Positions 52,611 to 61,355 of a stretch of 64,000 bases of DNA are shown piece by piece. The notes beneath the pieces were generated by a model. That model did not search any database. It was not told the DNA's origin and was given only the letters and a program-made list of their open reading frames with translations. The position numbers and the translations under genes are program-made. The stretch spans positions 434,001 to 498,000 of the forward strand of contig NZ_JBHTCM010000004.1 in NCBI RefSeq assembly GCF_042665545.1. The letters are read 5' to 3'. Source of the stretch: Rhodocista pekingensis (GTDB lineage: Bacteria; Pseudomonadota; Alphaproteobacteria; Azospirillales; Azospirillaceae). Numbering within the stretch: the stretch's first letter is position 1; each line of letters starts with the position of its first letter.

Positions 52611-52875
52611 GGTCGGTCGGGCCCGGTTCAGCGGGATGCATGACGGCCGCGCAGGCTACCTGATCCGACACCGTCTGGCACGCGCCGGAAGTGGCAGCCT
52701 CTTCCGCCCAGGTCTTCGCAGATGCGGGAGAGAGGAGGTATGAAACGTCGATGGTGCAAAATGTCGCAGATGGAGAAAAACGGGAATATCTTCACAAAAT
52801 GACGGGTTCAACGTTCGACACAGCCATGCCCTGCCCGCGTATTGCGAACGGGAAGAAAGCCCCTACTTTTACCGC

Positions 52876-53757
52876 ATGAAACCGATCCATATTTCCCTCG
52901 CGATCCTGTGCGCCGCCATCTGGGGCTTTGTCTTCGTGGTGATCGACTGGGGGTTGAGCGAAATCCCGCCGTTGCTGTTCACGGCACTGCGGTTCGCTGT
53001 GTGCGCCGCCTTCCTGCCGTTCATCGGCTTCAAGCCGCCCGTGGCCTGGCGCTATATCATCGGCGTCGGGATCTCGCTGGGGATGTTGCAGTTCGGCCTG
53101 TACATGGGGATGGCCTACGGGATGCCGGCGGGGCTTGCCAGCCTCGTCAATCAGACCCAGGCCTTCTTCACGGTCATGCTGGCGGCGCTGTGGCTCGGGG
53201 ACCGGCCGTCGGTGCGGCAGCTCGCCGGCATCGCCGTCGCCTTCCTGGGCATCGCCGTCATCGCGGCCGACCTGCCCGCGGGCGGGACGCAGCTCGGCCT
53301 GATGCTCTGTGTGGTCGGCGCCATGTTCTGGGCGGTCAGCAACGTGCTGATGAAGGTCTCGAAGCCGCCGCAGGTCTTCGTGATGATGATCTGGATGAGC
53401 CTGATCCCGCCCATCCCGCTCTGCATCGCGTCCTACTACTTCGAGGGGCCGCAGGGCTTCAGCGGTCTGCTGACCATGAGCCCGACGGCCTGGTTCGCGG
53501 TGTTCTACAGCAGCGTCATTGCGACGATCCTGGGCTTCGGCCTGTGGGGCTACCTGCTCAAGCAGTACACGGCCAGCATCGTCGCTCCGTTCTCGATGCT
53601 GGTCCCCGTCTTCGGGATCGGGTTTGCCGTGACCCTGCTGGGTGAGGAGCTGTCGCCGGTCAAGCTGGGTGCCTGCGGCATCATCCTGGCCGGGCTGGCC
53701 CTGACCCTGCTGCCGTCGCGGCGCCCGCCTCTGGTCGCCGCGGCCCACGCCCGCTGA
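52876..53757 (+). CDS. EamA (DMT superfamily) transporter
   Basis: A 293-residue permease of the drug/metabolite transporter superfamily with about ten membrane helices and two EamA repeats, 1 to about 140 and about 150-285. The first repeat starts MKPIHISLAILCAAIWGFVF, and the paired helices include PAGLASLVNQTQAFFTVMLA, with PFSMLVPVFGIGFAVTLLGE in the second. YdcZ/RhaT-like members export amino acids or metabolites; the substrate is not predictable. It is divergent from dnaE, whose 265-base spacer holds nothing else I can support. Confidence 0.88.
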   Translation: MKPIHISLAILCAAIWGFVFVVIDWGLSEIPPLLFTALRFAVCAAFLPFIGFKPPVAWRYIIGVGISLGMLQFGLYMGMAYGMPAGLASLVNQTQAFFTVMLAALWLGDRPSVRQLAGIAVAFLGIAVIAADLPAGGTQLGLMLCVVGAMFWAVSNVLMKVSKPPQVFVMMIWMSLIPPIPLCIASYYFEGPQGFSGLLTMSPTAWFAVFYSSVIATILGFGLWGYLLKQYTASIVAPFSMLVPVFGIGFAVTLLGEELSPVKLGACGIILAGLALTLLPSRRPPLVAAAHAR

Positions 53758-53867
53758 TCCTTCCCCCGCCCCTCTCAACAGCCATCCCGGCGGGCCCGTC
53801 CGATGCCCCGGACGCGCCCGCCGGATTCCCTCCACCCGAACCCGACACCAGCGCCAGTCGGGGGTTC

Positions 53868-54746
53868 TCACCCCAGGCTGGCCCAGAGATGCGCCGTCGC
53901 CAGACTGCGCCAGGGGGCATAGGGCGCCATCAGGGTGCGCTGCGCCTCGGGCGACGGGCGGGAGTCCAGTCCGTGGAAGCGTTGCAGCGCCGCGGCCAGA
54001 CCGGCATCCCCCGCTGGCACGCAGTCGGGGAAGCCGCAGGCCCGCAGCAGGATGTACTGGCGCGACCAGGGGCCGAGCCCGCGCAGGGCGGCCAGTCGCG
54101 CCTCCGCCTCCTCCGGCCCGAGGGCGGGCAATGCCTCGAAATCGATACGCCCCTCCGCGGCCGCCCGGGCGGCACCGAGCAGATACTCCGCCTTGGCCCG
54201 GGAGAACTGGCGCACGGTCAGGTCCGCCGCATCCAACCGCGCCACCGCCTCCGGTCCCGGATGCGCGACCATCCCCGATGGATGCGGCGTCCCGGCCAGA
54301 TCGATCATCCGGCGCCGCAGCACCGCGGCGAAGCGCAGGTTGACCTGCTGGCCGATGACGGCCCAGCACAGCCCCTCGAAGACGCTGCCGCTCAACGGCA
54401 GGCGCAGGCCGGCACCCCCGCCGATCAGGCGGGCGACCTGCGGATCGTCCGCGGCCCGGGCCTCCAGTCCGCCGACCTCCGTCGTCAGCCCCAGCGACCG
54501 CCGCGCGATCCCGACGGCGGTCCCGAGATCGTTCCCGTCCAGGGCAGGATCGCAGTCCAGTGCCACGCCGTCGGCGCCGATCTCCAGGCGAAGCCGGACC
54601 GGGCGACCGGCGACGAGCACGGCCTTGGTCAGGACGCACCCGTCGACCCGCTCCGACAGCCCCTCCGGATCGCGCCCGTGGTACAGCAGCACCCAGTCCG
54701 GGCGGTAGCCGGCCGGGACGGTCAGGATGACGGGACCGTCACTCAA
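53868..54746 (-). CDS. alkA: DNA-3-methyladenine glycosylase II (AlkA family)
   Basis: Base-excision glycosylase that removes alkylated purines. The 292-residue protein has the N-terminal AlkA domain (about 1-115) and the helix-hairpin-helix GPD domain at about 120-292. The GPD block is ALRGLGPWSRQYILLRACGF, then the catalytic Asp D247 in VPAGDAGL. The start overlaps the end of lolD by four bases (ATGA), which suggests translational coupling. A second enzyme of the same activity, tag, lies at 61.6 kb. Confidence 0.93.
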   Translation of the reverse strand: MSDGPVILTVPAGYRPDWVLLYHGRDPEGLSERVDGCVLTKAVLVAGRPVRLRLEIGADGVALDCDPALDGNDLGTAVGIARRSLGLTTEVGGLEARAADDPQVARLIGGGAGLRLPLSGSVFEGLCWAVIGQQVNLRFAAVLRRRMIDLAGTPHPSGMVAHPGPEAVARLDAADLTVRQFSRAKAEYLLGAARAAAEGRIDFEALPALGPEEAEARLAALRGLGPWSRQYILLRACGFPDCVPAGDAGLAAALQRFHGLDSRPSPEAQRTLMAPYAPWRSLATAHLWASLG

Positions 54747-55492
54747 AGCTCGACCAGAAGACCGTCGCGCATCTCCAGCACACGGTCCATGCGGCGGGCA
54801 AGGTCCAGATTGTGGGTCGCCACCAGCGCCCCCACGCCCTGGCCGTGCACCAGGTCCGCCAGCACGGCGAAGACACTTTCGGCCGTGTGATGGTCCAGGT
54901 TGCCGGTGGGCTCGTCGGCGATCAGCACCTGCGGCCGGTTCGCCAGCGCGCGGGCGATGGCGACGCGCTGCTGCTCGCCGCCGGAAAGCTGCGCCGGTCG
55001 GTGCCCGGCCCGCTTCTCCAGCCCGACGAGCGCCAGCAGCTCGCGCGCCCGCACCCGGGCGTCGGACCGGGCCGTGCCGTCGATCATCTGCGGCAGGACG
55101 ATGTTTTCCTCCGCGCTGAACTCCGGCAGCAGATGGTGGAACTGGTAGACGAAACCGATGGTCCGCCGCCGCAGCGCCGTCCGCGCGGCGTCGTTCAGCC
55201 GGGTCGCGTCGCTGCCGCCGACGCGGATGGAACCGCCGTCGGCATGTTCCAGCAGGCCCGCGATGTGCAGCAGGGTGGACTTGCCCGCCCCGCTGGGACC
55301 GACGAGCGCCACCAGTTCGCCCGGCCGCACGGTGCAGGAGGCGCCGCGCAGCACCTCCAGCACGCTCCCGGCCTGGGTGAAGCTGCGCCGGATGTCGGTC
55401 AGGACCAGGGCGCCATCCGCCGGGGCATCCGCTGCCGCGGCCCGCGCCGTCCGGGTCCGTTCGGCCGTGGCGGTCATCGTCGGCTCACTCAT
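54743..55492 (-). CDS. lolD: lipoprotein-releasing ABC transporter ATPase LolD
   Basis: ATPase of LolCDE, which moves lipoproteins from the inner membrane to LolA. It has 249 residues with Walker A GPSGAGKST at 65-73, ABC signature LSGGEQQ at 169-175, Walker B VLIADEP at about 189-195, and a conserved VYQFHHLLPEFSAEEN. The N-terminal 30 residues are Ala/Thr-rich and of no known role. Its start lies inside the end of lolC/E (8-base overlap). Confidence 0.95.
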   Translation of the reverse strand: MSEPTMTATAERTRTARAAAADAPADGALVLTDIRRSFTQAGSVLEVLRGASCTVRPGELVALVGPSGAGKSTLLHIAGLLEHADGGSIRVGGSDATRLNDAARTALRRRTIGFVYQFHHLLPEFSAEENIVLPQMIDGTARSDARVRARELLALVGLEKRAGHRPAQLSGGEQQRVAIARALANRPQVLIADEPTGNLDHHTAESVFAVLADLVHGQGVGALVATHNLDLARRMDRVLEMRDGLLVEL

Positions 55493-56729
55493 AGCGCAGG
55501 GCCTCCACCGGATCGAGGCGGGCCGCCCGCCAGGAGGGATAGATCGTCGCCAGGAAGGACAGGCCGATGCCCATGCCCACCACCTGGGCCACCTCCCGCC
55601 AGTCGATCTTCGCCGGCAGGTGGGAGAGGAAGTAGATCTCCGCGTTGAACAGGTCCGTCCCCGTCAGGGACTGGATCGACTGCCGGATGCTCTCGATGTT
55701 GTCGCAGAACAGGATGCCGAGGGTGAAACCGGCCACCGTTCCGATCACGCCGATGGAAGCGCCGGACAGGAAGAAGATGCGCATGACCATGCCGCGGGTC
55801 GCGCCCATCGTGCGCAGGATGGCGATGTCCCGGCCCTTGTCCTTCACCAGCATGATCATGCTGGAGATGATGTTGAACGCGGCAACCATGATGATGAGCG
55901 AGAGGATCAGGAACATCACGTTCCGTTCCACCTGGAGCGCCGTGAAGAAGCTGGAGTTGGTCTGCTGCCAGTCCAGAACGCGCCCCTGCCCGGCCACGGC
56001 ACCGCCCAGGCTGGCGCGCAGCAGGCCGATATCGTTGGGATCGGCGACGAAGACCTCCAGCGCCGTGATCTGGCCCGGCATCCGGTAGAAGGCCTGCGCC
56101 GTCTCCAGCGGCATGTAGACGATGTTGGAATCGTATTCCGACATGCCGACTTCGAAGATCGCCGCGATCGGGAAGCGGCCCGTGCGCGGCACGGTGCCGA
56201 AGGCCGTGGTGGCCCCGCGCGGGCTGATGAGCGTCAGCTCGTCCCCCACCCGCAGCCCGAACCGCTGTGCCAGACGGATGCCGATGGCGATGCCACCGTC
56301 GCCGAAGCCGTTCTCGTCGCCCAGCACGACGCTGTCGCCGACCACGGGCCGGGTGCGGAAATCCTCCGGCCGGATGCCGCGGACCTGCACGCCGGTGGCG
56401 ACGCCCTGGATGCTGACCAGGGCCTGGCCCTCGACATAGGGCATCACGGCGACGACGCCGGGCGCCGCCTTGACCCGTTCGGCCAACGGCCCGTAATCCT
56501 CCAGCGCTCCCATCGTCGCATAGACGTAGGCATGGCCGTTGACGCCGAGGATGCGGCCCAGCAGCTCCGCCCGGAAGCCGTTCATCACGGACATCACGAT
56601 GATGAGAGTCGCCACGCCCAGGGCGATGCCCAGGAGCGAGAAGCCTGCGATGACGGAGATGAACCCTTCCTGCCGGCGGGCCCGGAGGTAGCGCATCGCC
56701 ACCATGCGTTCGAAGGCTGAGAAGATCAT
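55485..56729 (-). CDS. lipoprotein-releasing ABC transporter permease LolC/LolE
   Basis: Membrane subunit of the Lol system, 414 residues from MIFSAFERMVAMRYLRARRQ at 56729; the open frame further upstream is not homologous. It has four membrane helices, the first at about 26-48 (SVIAGFSLLGIALGVATLII) and three clustered at about 275-400 around a MacB-like periplasmic domain. Conserved are VMSVMNGFRAELLGRILGVN and YPSWRAARLDPVEALRYE at the end. A single gene in place of separate lolC and lolE fits the alphaproteobacterial LolF type. Confidence 0.92.
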   Translation of the reverse strand: MIFSAFERMVAMRYLRARRQEGFISVIAGFSLLGIALGVATLIIVMSVMNGFRAELLGRILGVNGHAYVYATMGALEDYGPLAERVKAAPGVVAVMPYVEGQALVSIQGVATGVQVRGIRPEDFRTRPVVGDSVVLGDENGFGDGGIAIGIRLAQRFGLRVGDELTLISPRGATTAFGTVPRTGRFPIAAIFEVGMSEYDSNIVYMPLETAQAFYRMPGQITALEVFVADPNDIGLLRASLGGAVAGQGRVLDWQQTNSSFFTALQVERNVMFLILSLIIMVAAFNIISSMIMLVKDKGRDIAILRTMGATRGMVMRIFFLSGASIGVIGTVAGFTLGILFCDNIESIRQSIQSLTGTDLFNAEIYFLSHLPAKIDWREVAQVVGMGIGLSFLATIYPSWRAARLDPVEALRYE

Positions 56730-56852
56730 GGGGAGTTTCCGCGCGGACGGTACGGACCCGACGGGGTATCCCCCGGCATGGCGGCGCATTTATGGCAGGA
56801 GCCCGGCGGTCCGGCCCACAGGAACACCCCGGGACCGGACCGCCAGGCTGGA

Positions 56853-58157
56853 TCAGGCCATGACCCTGGCGAGCGCGTCCTCGACGGACAGCTCAAGCTT
56901 CTCGCCCGTGGCCCGGCGCTTCAGCTCGACGACGCCGGCCTTCAGGCCGCGCGGGCCGACGGTGAGCTGCCAGGGCACGCCGATCAGGTCCATGTCGGCG
57001 AACTTGGCGCCCGGACGCTCGTTGCGGTCGTCGTACAGCACCTCGACCTTCGCCCCGGTCAGGCGGGCGTAGAGATCCTCGCAGACGCGGGAGCACTCGG
57101 CGTCGTCCACCTTCAGGTTGACGATGGCCAGCTTGAAGGGGGCCACCGGCTCCGGCCAGATGATGCCCTGCTCGTCGTGGCTCGCCTCGATGATGGCGGC
57201 GACGACACGGCTGACGCCGATGCCGTAGCTGCCCATCTCCACCGTCACCGGCTGCCCGTCGGGGCCGGCGACGATCGCCTCCATCGGCTGCGAGTACTTC
57301 TTGCCGAAATAGAAGATGTGGCCGACCTCGATGCCGCGCGCCGTCACCAGATCGGCGGGCGCCTTGGCAGCATCATGCATCTCCTCCGTCGCGGCGTAGA
57401 TGGAGGTGTAGCGGTCGAAGAACTCCTTGAGGTCGCTGTCCGGCGCCGGCGCCTCGGCCAGCACGTCCAGTTCCAGCCAGCGCCGGTCGCAGAACACCTG
57501 GCTCTCACCCGTCTCCGCCAGGATGATGAACTCGTGGCTGAGGTCGCCGCCGATGGGGCCCGTGTCCGCCCGCATCGGGATGGCCTTGATGCCCATGCGC
57601 GCGAAGGTGCGGAGATAGGCCAGGAACATCCTGCGGTAGGAGAGCTTCGCGCCTTCGACGTCCAGATCGAAGGAGTAGTTGTCCTTCATCAGGAACTCGC
57701 GGCCGCGCATCAGGCCGAAGCGGGGGCGGATCTCGTCGCGGAACTTCCACTGGATATGGTAGAGATTCTTCGGCAGGTCCTTGTAGCTCTTGACGAACGT
57801 CTTGAAGATGTCCGTGATCATCTCTTCGTTCGTGGGGCCGTACAGCATCTCCCGGTCATGCCGGTCGGTGATGCGCAGCATCTCCTTGCCATACGCCTCG
57901 TAGCGGCCGGACTGCTTCCAGAGATCGGCCGACTGGATCGTCGGCATCAGCATCTCCTGCGCGCCGGCGCGGTCCTGCTCCTCGCGCACGATCTGCGCGA
58001 CCTTCTGGAGCACGCGCCAGCCCAGCGGCAGCCACGCATAGATGCCGGCGGAGGTCTGCCGGATCATCCCGGCGCGCAGCATCAGCCGGTGGCTGACCAC
58101 CTGCGCCTCGGCGGGGGTTTCCTTGAGCGTGGGCAGGAAGAACTGGGACATCCGCAT
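56853..58157 (-). CDS. proS: prolyl-tRNA synthetase (short alphaproteobacterial type)
   Basis: Class II synthetase for tRNA-Pro. It has 434 residues, lacking the editing insertion that makes most bacterial ProRS about 570 residues, which is the alphaproteobacterial/mitochondrial form. Motif 2 is TNEEMITDIFKTFVKSYKDL with QWKFRDEIRPRFGLMRGREF, and motif 3 is VEMGSYGIGVSRVVAA. The start is 58157, with an in-frame ATG two codons later also possible. A candidate promoter and an upstream hairpin suggest independent transcription. Confidence 0.97.
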   Translation of the reverse strand: MRMSQFFLPTLKETPAEAQVVSHRLMLRAGMIRQTSAGIYAWLPLGWRVLQKVAQIVREEQDRAGAQEMLMPTIQSADLWKQSGRYEAYGKEMLRITDRHDREMLYGPTNEEMITDIFKTFVKSYKDLPKNLYHIQWKFRDEIRPRFGLMRGREFLMKDNYSFDLDVEGAKLSYRRMFLAYLRTFARMGIKAIPMRADTGPIGGDLSHEFIILAETGESQVFCDRRWLELDVLAEAPAPDSDLKEFFDRYTSIYAATEEMHDAAKAPADLVTARGIEVGHIFYFGKKYSQPMEAIVAGPDGQPVTVEMGSYGIGVSRVVAAIIEASHDEQGIIWPEPVAPFKLAIVNLKVDDAECSRVCEDLYARLTGAKVEVLYDDRNERPGAKFADMDLIGVPWQLTVGPRGLKAGVVELKRRATGEKLELSVEDALARVMA

Positions 58158-58196
58158 GGACAGGCACTCGCAGGCTTGGCGTTGGAAGCGGCCCGG

Positions 58197-58225
58197 ACTT
58201 TAGGATGTGCCCGCATGGGAGGCAA
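58197..58225 (-). promoter_or_regulatory. candidate promoter of proS
   Basis: On the minus strand TTGCCT (58225-58220), a 17-base spacer and TAAAGT (58202-58197), starting transcription about 33 bases before the proS ATG. It comes directly after a terminator-like hairpin, a common arrangement for the start of a new unit. Confidence 0.5.
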
Positions 58226-58226
58226 T

Positions 58227-58256
58227 GGGAGAGGTCCCCGTCCGGTGACCTCTCCC
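58227..58256 (-). terminator. hairpin terminator of the 55-residue gene
   Basis: GGGAGAGGTC (58227-58236), a 10-base loop, GACCTCTCCC (58247-58256). A perfect 10-bp stem between the small gene and the proS promoter. No U-tract. Confidence 0.5.
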
Positions 58257-58303
58257 GGCAACGCTGATACGGCGGCAGATCAGAGGCGGCGCCGGCCGGC
58301 GGG

Positions 58304-58471
58304 TCACTCCCCGCCCAGCGCGCCGCCGCCGCGACGGGGGCCGCCGACGCGGGCGAGCGTCCGCCGCACGTCATCGTCATGGACCCCGTCGCGCCGCATC
58401 AGGGCGCGCACGATCGGGTCGGAAAGCATCTCCTCCACCGTCAGTTCACGGTCGACCAGCGGATCACCCAT
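58304..58471 (-). CDS. small acidic-basic protein of unknown function, 55 residues
   Basis: A 55-residue frame that starts MGDPLVDRELTVEEMLSDPI and continues VRALMRRDGVHDDDVRRTLA, ending in a Gly/Arg-rich tail. It has an excellent ribosome-binding site, AGGAGGAG, about four bases before the ATG. A hairpin follows before proS, so it appears to be a complete transcription unit end. The SDPIVRALM-DGV pattern resembles small conserved alphaproteobacterial proteins of no known role. The short size alone would make it easy to miss. No membrane segment or motif of known function. Confidence 0.65.
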   Translation of the reverse strand: MGDPLVDRELTVEEMLSDPIVRALMRRDGVHDDDVRRTLARVGGPRRGGGALGGE

Positions 58472-58525
58472 GGACTCCTCCTGAGTGTCGGGCGTTCATC
58501 CCGCAGGGAACATCCCGCAGCGGGA

Positions 58526-59233
58526 TCAGGATGGCCAGATGCGCCCGGTGCGGGCGGCATAGGCATCGTACTCGGCCCCGAAGCGGGCCCGCATCATCGC
58601 CTCTTCCTGCGGGACGCGCAGCAGCCACAATGCCGCGAAGGCGGGCACCACAAGGGCGCCGGCGATCCAGTTCTGGAGAAGCAGCGGCTGCGCCAGCACC
58701 GAAATCCAGAGCGCGGCATACATCGGGTGGCGGATGCGGGCATAGACGCCGCGGACCACCAGCTCGTGCCCTTCCCGCACCTCCAGCCCCGGGCTCCAGT
58801 TCCGGCCCAGGTCGGCATGGCTGCGCCAGAACAGCCAGAGGAACGGCACCTGGAGCACCGCACCCGCCACCGCCGCCCAACCCGGCAACGCATAGTCTGC
58901 GAAGCGGAAGGCGCCGAAGGAGAGATAGAGCAGCGGCAGCACCATCATGGTCAGGAACATGGCCGCCAGCACGAACAGCTCGGAGGTGCCGCGCCGTGCC
59001 TCCACGATCCGGTTGCCGCTGACCCGCATCGAGGCCGGCACCCGGATCACCCACATGGCGAGGAACGACGCGAGCCAGAGCGACGCGCCCCAGCCGTTCT
59101 CCGGCCAGCGGACGACGGCGACGACGAGCAGCACGATGCTGAGCCCGAAGGTCACCAGCGACGGCGCGCTTTTCATCATCGAGGACTGCGGCGGGGCGGC
59201 AGGCCCCGGAACGGCGGATTGCGGCATGGTCAT
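58526..59233 (-). CDS. isoprenylcysteine carboxyl methyltransferase (ICMT) family protein
   Basis: A 235-residue integral membrane methyltransferase with about five helices. The conserved SAM-binding end reads REGHELVVRGVYARIRHPMY, then LRVPQEEAMMRARFGAEYDAY, the C-terminal Glu-Glu/Arg-Phe signature of the family. Bacteria do not prenylate proteins as eukaryotes do, so bacterial ICMT homologues act on unknown small molecules or lipids. The start may be 59233 or 59227. A perfect 17-bp palindrome of iron-regulator type lies 48 bases upstream. Confidence 0.85.
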   Translation of the reverse strand: MTMPQSAVPGPAAPPQSSMMKSAPSLVTFGLSIVLLVVAVVRWPENGWGASLWLASFLAMWVIRVPASMRVSGNRIVEARRGTSELFVLAAMFLTMMVLPLLYLSFGAFRFADYALPGWAAVAGAVLQVPFLWLFWRSHADLGRNWSPGLEVREGHELVVRGVYARIRHPMYAALWISVLAQPLLLQNWIAGALVVPAFAALWLLRVPQEEAMMRARFGAEYDAYAARTGRIWPS

Positions 59234-59281
59234 GGTCGCCAGCTCCCATAGGATCGGTTCGCTGCCGGGACCATTACGCTA

Positions 59282-59298
59282 TTGCGAATGATTCGCAA
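59282..59298. promoter_or_regulatory. perfect palindrome TTGCGAATGATTCGCAA, Fur-type operator candidate
   Basis: TTGCGAAT-G-ATTCGCAA, 17 bases, with two-fold symmetry except for the central G. The minus-strand TTGCGA (59298-59293) with TAATGG sixteen bases later could be the promoter of the ICMT-like gene, so the palindrome would overlap its -35. Fur-family boxes in alphaproteobacteria have this sort of ATTCGCA/TGCGAAT half-site. The regulator is inferred. Confidence 0.5.
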
Positions 59299-59367
59299 GA
59301 CAAACCTTCAGGGAGGGCGGCCTCCCGCCGCACGCCGCCGCGTCCTTTCCGCCGGGTCGGCCCGCTG

Positions 59368-59898
59368 CTAGCGATCCCGGCGGGAACAGACCGCGACCAG
59401 ATCCGCCTCCGCATCGGAGGAAAGCGGCTGGCCGTTGAACAGCACCCGGTTCCCTTCCACCGTCACGGTGCCGAGATAGGCCTCCCCCGCATAGAGCGCG
59501 TCGGCGGGGATGCCGAAGCGCTGCGCCAGTGGCAGGGTGATGCCGATCTCGATCCGGTCGGGCAGCGCGATCCGCGGCGAGCCCGGCAGGTCCGCAGGCG
59601 CGACGGGCCTGCCGTTGACGTCCACGCCCGGCCTGTACTCCACGTCGGCATCCGGCACATGGCGCTGCAACCAGCGGCAGGCCGCGCGGTCCACGACAAT
59701 GGTCGGCTGCGCCGGGCCCGGATGCGCCTGGGGCTGCGGTGCCGTCTTCGGCGGAGCGATCCAGGCCGGCGCCTGGGCCGGCCGCTGCGCTTCGGTTCCC
59801 TGGGCTATGACGGTCGCCGGCAGCAGCAGCGCCAGCAACCCGGTGGCGGCAGCCAGCGTTCCCATGGATACTGTCGTCCCCTTTTTCCTGAGCCGCAC
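59368..59898 (-). CDS. exported protein of unknown function
   Basis: A 176-residue secreted protein I do not recognise. The GTG start at 59898 (VRLRKKG) is chosen because GGAAGG lies six bases before it and it leaves a proper signal peptide. That signal peptide has a basic n-region, the hydrophobic stretch TLAAATGLLALLLPATVIA, and likely cleavage before QG. A Pro/Ala/Gln-rich segment (35-68) follows, then a compact domain with ACRWLQRHVPDADVEYRPG, where the Cys may be structural, and VTVEGNRVLFNGQPL. An ATG at 59865 is an alternative. It is divergent from the azgA-like gene. Confidence 0.6.
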   Translation of the reverse strand: MRLRKKGTTVSMGTLAAATGLLALLLPATVIAQGTEAQRPAQAPAWIAPPKTAPQPQAHPGPAQPTIVVDRAACRWLQRHVPDADVEYRPGVDVNGRPVAPADLPGSPRIALPDRIEIGITLPLAQRFGIPADALYAGEAYLGTVTVEGNRVLFNGQPLSSDAEADLVAVCSRRDR

Positions 59899-59929
59899 GG
59901 CCGACCTTCCTTTCGAGCGGGACCCGATC

Positions 59930-61222
59930 TTGCTGGAATCCTACTTCAAGCTGAGCGCGCACGGCACCTCCGTCCGGACGGAGGTGCTGGCCGGTTTCAC
60001 GACTTTTTTAACGATGGCCTACATCGTCTTCGTGAATCCACAGATCCTGGCGACCACCGGCATGGATGCCGGTGCGGTGTTCGTGGCGACCTGCGTCGCC
60101 GCAGCGGTCGGCACGCTGGTGATGGGGCTCTATGCCAACTATCCCATCGCGCTGGCGCCCGGCATGGGGCTGAACGCCTACTTCGCCTACTCCGTAGTCG
60201 GCGGCATGGGCTATTCCTGGCAGGTGGCGCTGGGGGCCGTCTTCCTGTCCGGCGTGGTCTTCATCGTGCTGAGCCTGCTGCCGGTACGCGAGGCCATCAT
60301 CAACGCCATCCCGCGCAGCCTGAAGCTCGCCATCTCGGCCGGCATCGGCCTGTTCCTGGCCCTGATCGCGCTTCAGAACGCGGGCATCGTGGCCGACCAT
60401 CCGGCGACGCTAGTGACGCTGGGCGACCTGACCCGGCCGGAGGCGATGCTCGCCGCCCTGGGCTTCCTGCTGCTGGTCGCGCTGGCGGCCCGGCAGGTCA
60501 CCGGGGCAGTGATCCTGGCCATCCTGGCGGTGACCCTGGCGGGCGTGCTGCTGGGGGTGACGCCGTTCGACGGCCGCATCGTCTCCCTGCCCCCGGACCC
60601 GTCCCCGACCTTCCTCCAGATGGACGTGGCCGGGGCGCTGCATGTCGGGCTGATCGCCATCGTCTTCGCCTTCCTGTTCGTGGACCTGTTCGACACGGCC
60701 GGCACCCTGGTCGGCGTCGCCCACCGGGCGGGCCTGCTGACGCCTGACGGCCGGCTGCCGCGGCTGGGCCGGGCACTGCTGGCGGACAGCACGGCGACGG
60801 TGGCCGGCGCCATGCTGGGGACCAGCACGGTGACCAGCTATATCGAGAGCGCCGCCGGTGTGAATGTCGGCGGCCGGACAGGGCTCGCCGCTGTCGTCGT
60901 GGCGCTGCTGTTCCTGGCCTGCCTGTTCCTGGCGCCGCTGGCGGCCGCCATCCCGGCCTATGCGACCGCCCCCGCCCTGCTCTACGTCGCCTGCCTGATG
61001 ACGCATGGCCTTGCGGAGGTGGACTGGGACGACGTGACCGAATACGCGCCGGCCGTGGTGACGGCGGTGGCGATGCCGCTGACCTTCTCCATCGCTCACG
61101 GCATCGGTTTCGGCTTCATCGCCTATGTCGGGATCAAGCTGCTGTCGGGACGGCTGTCTGCCCTGAATCCGGCCATCGTGATCCTGGCCGGGCTGTTCGT
61201 CGTGAAATTCGCTACCGCCTGA
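59930..61222 (+). CDS. AzgA-type purine permease (NCS2/nucleobase transporter)
   Basis: A roughly 430-residue permease with about 14 membrane segments. The family start motif SYFKLSAHGTSVRTEVLAGF and TTFLTMAYIVFVNPQILATT is followed by LAPGMGLNAYFAYSVV, FVDLFDTAGTLVGVAHRAGL, and LGTSTVTSYIESAAGVNVGG. AzgA homologues take up adenine, guanine or hypoxanthine by proton symport. A TTG at 59930 matches the usual family start and length. An ATG at 59864 would add 22 residues and overlaps the start region of the divergent gene. Confidence 0.9.
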   Translation: MLESYFKLSAHGTSVRTEVLAGFTTFLTMAYIVFVNPQILATTGMDAGAVFVATCVAAAVGTLVMGLYANYPIALAPGMGLNAYFAYSVVGGMGYSWQVALGAVFLSGVVFIVLSLLPVREAIINAIPRSLKLAISAGIGLFLALIALQNAGIVADHPATLVTLGDLTRPEAMLAALGFLLLVALAARQVTGAVILAILAVTLAGVLLGVTPFDGRIVSLPPDPSPTFLQMDVAGALHVGLIAIVFAFLFVDLFDTAGTLVGVAHRAGLLTPDGRLPRLGRALLADSTATVAGAMLGTSTVTSYIESAAGVNVGGRTGLAAVVVALLFLACLFLAPLAAAIPAYATAPALLYVACLMTHGLAEVDWDDVTEYAPAVVTAVAMPLTFSIAHGIGFGFIAYVGIKLLSGRLSALNPAIVILAGLFVVKFATA

Positions 61223-61257
61223 ACTGCCGGAGATCAGGTGCTTGCGGGATGCAGACA

Positions 61258-61276
61258 AGGCGCCGACCGAGCGCCT
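61258..61276 (+). terminator. weak hairpin downstream of the permease
   Basis: AGGCGC (61258-61263), a 7-base loop, GCGCCT (61271-61276), 36 bases after the stop codon. Only six pairs and no U-tract. Confidence 0.3.
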
Positions 61277-61319
61277 GCCTGCAAAGGGGCAGAGCGATTG
61301 AAAAATCAGCAAAAAGAAG

Positions 61320-61349
61320 ATGACGCGGGAAAGCGGATTTGCTTATACT
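61320..61349 (+). promoter_or_regulatory. candidate promoter of the intergenic RNA
   Basis: ATGACG (61320-61325), an 18-base spacer and TATACT (61344-61349), a good -10 by any standard. The start point would be about 61356. Confidence 0.5.
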
Positions 61350-61355
61350 CGCTTC

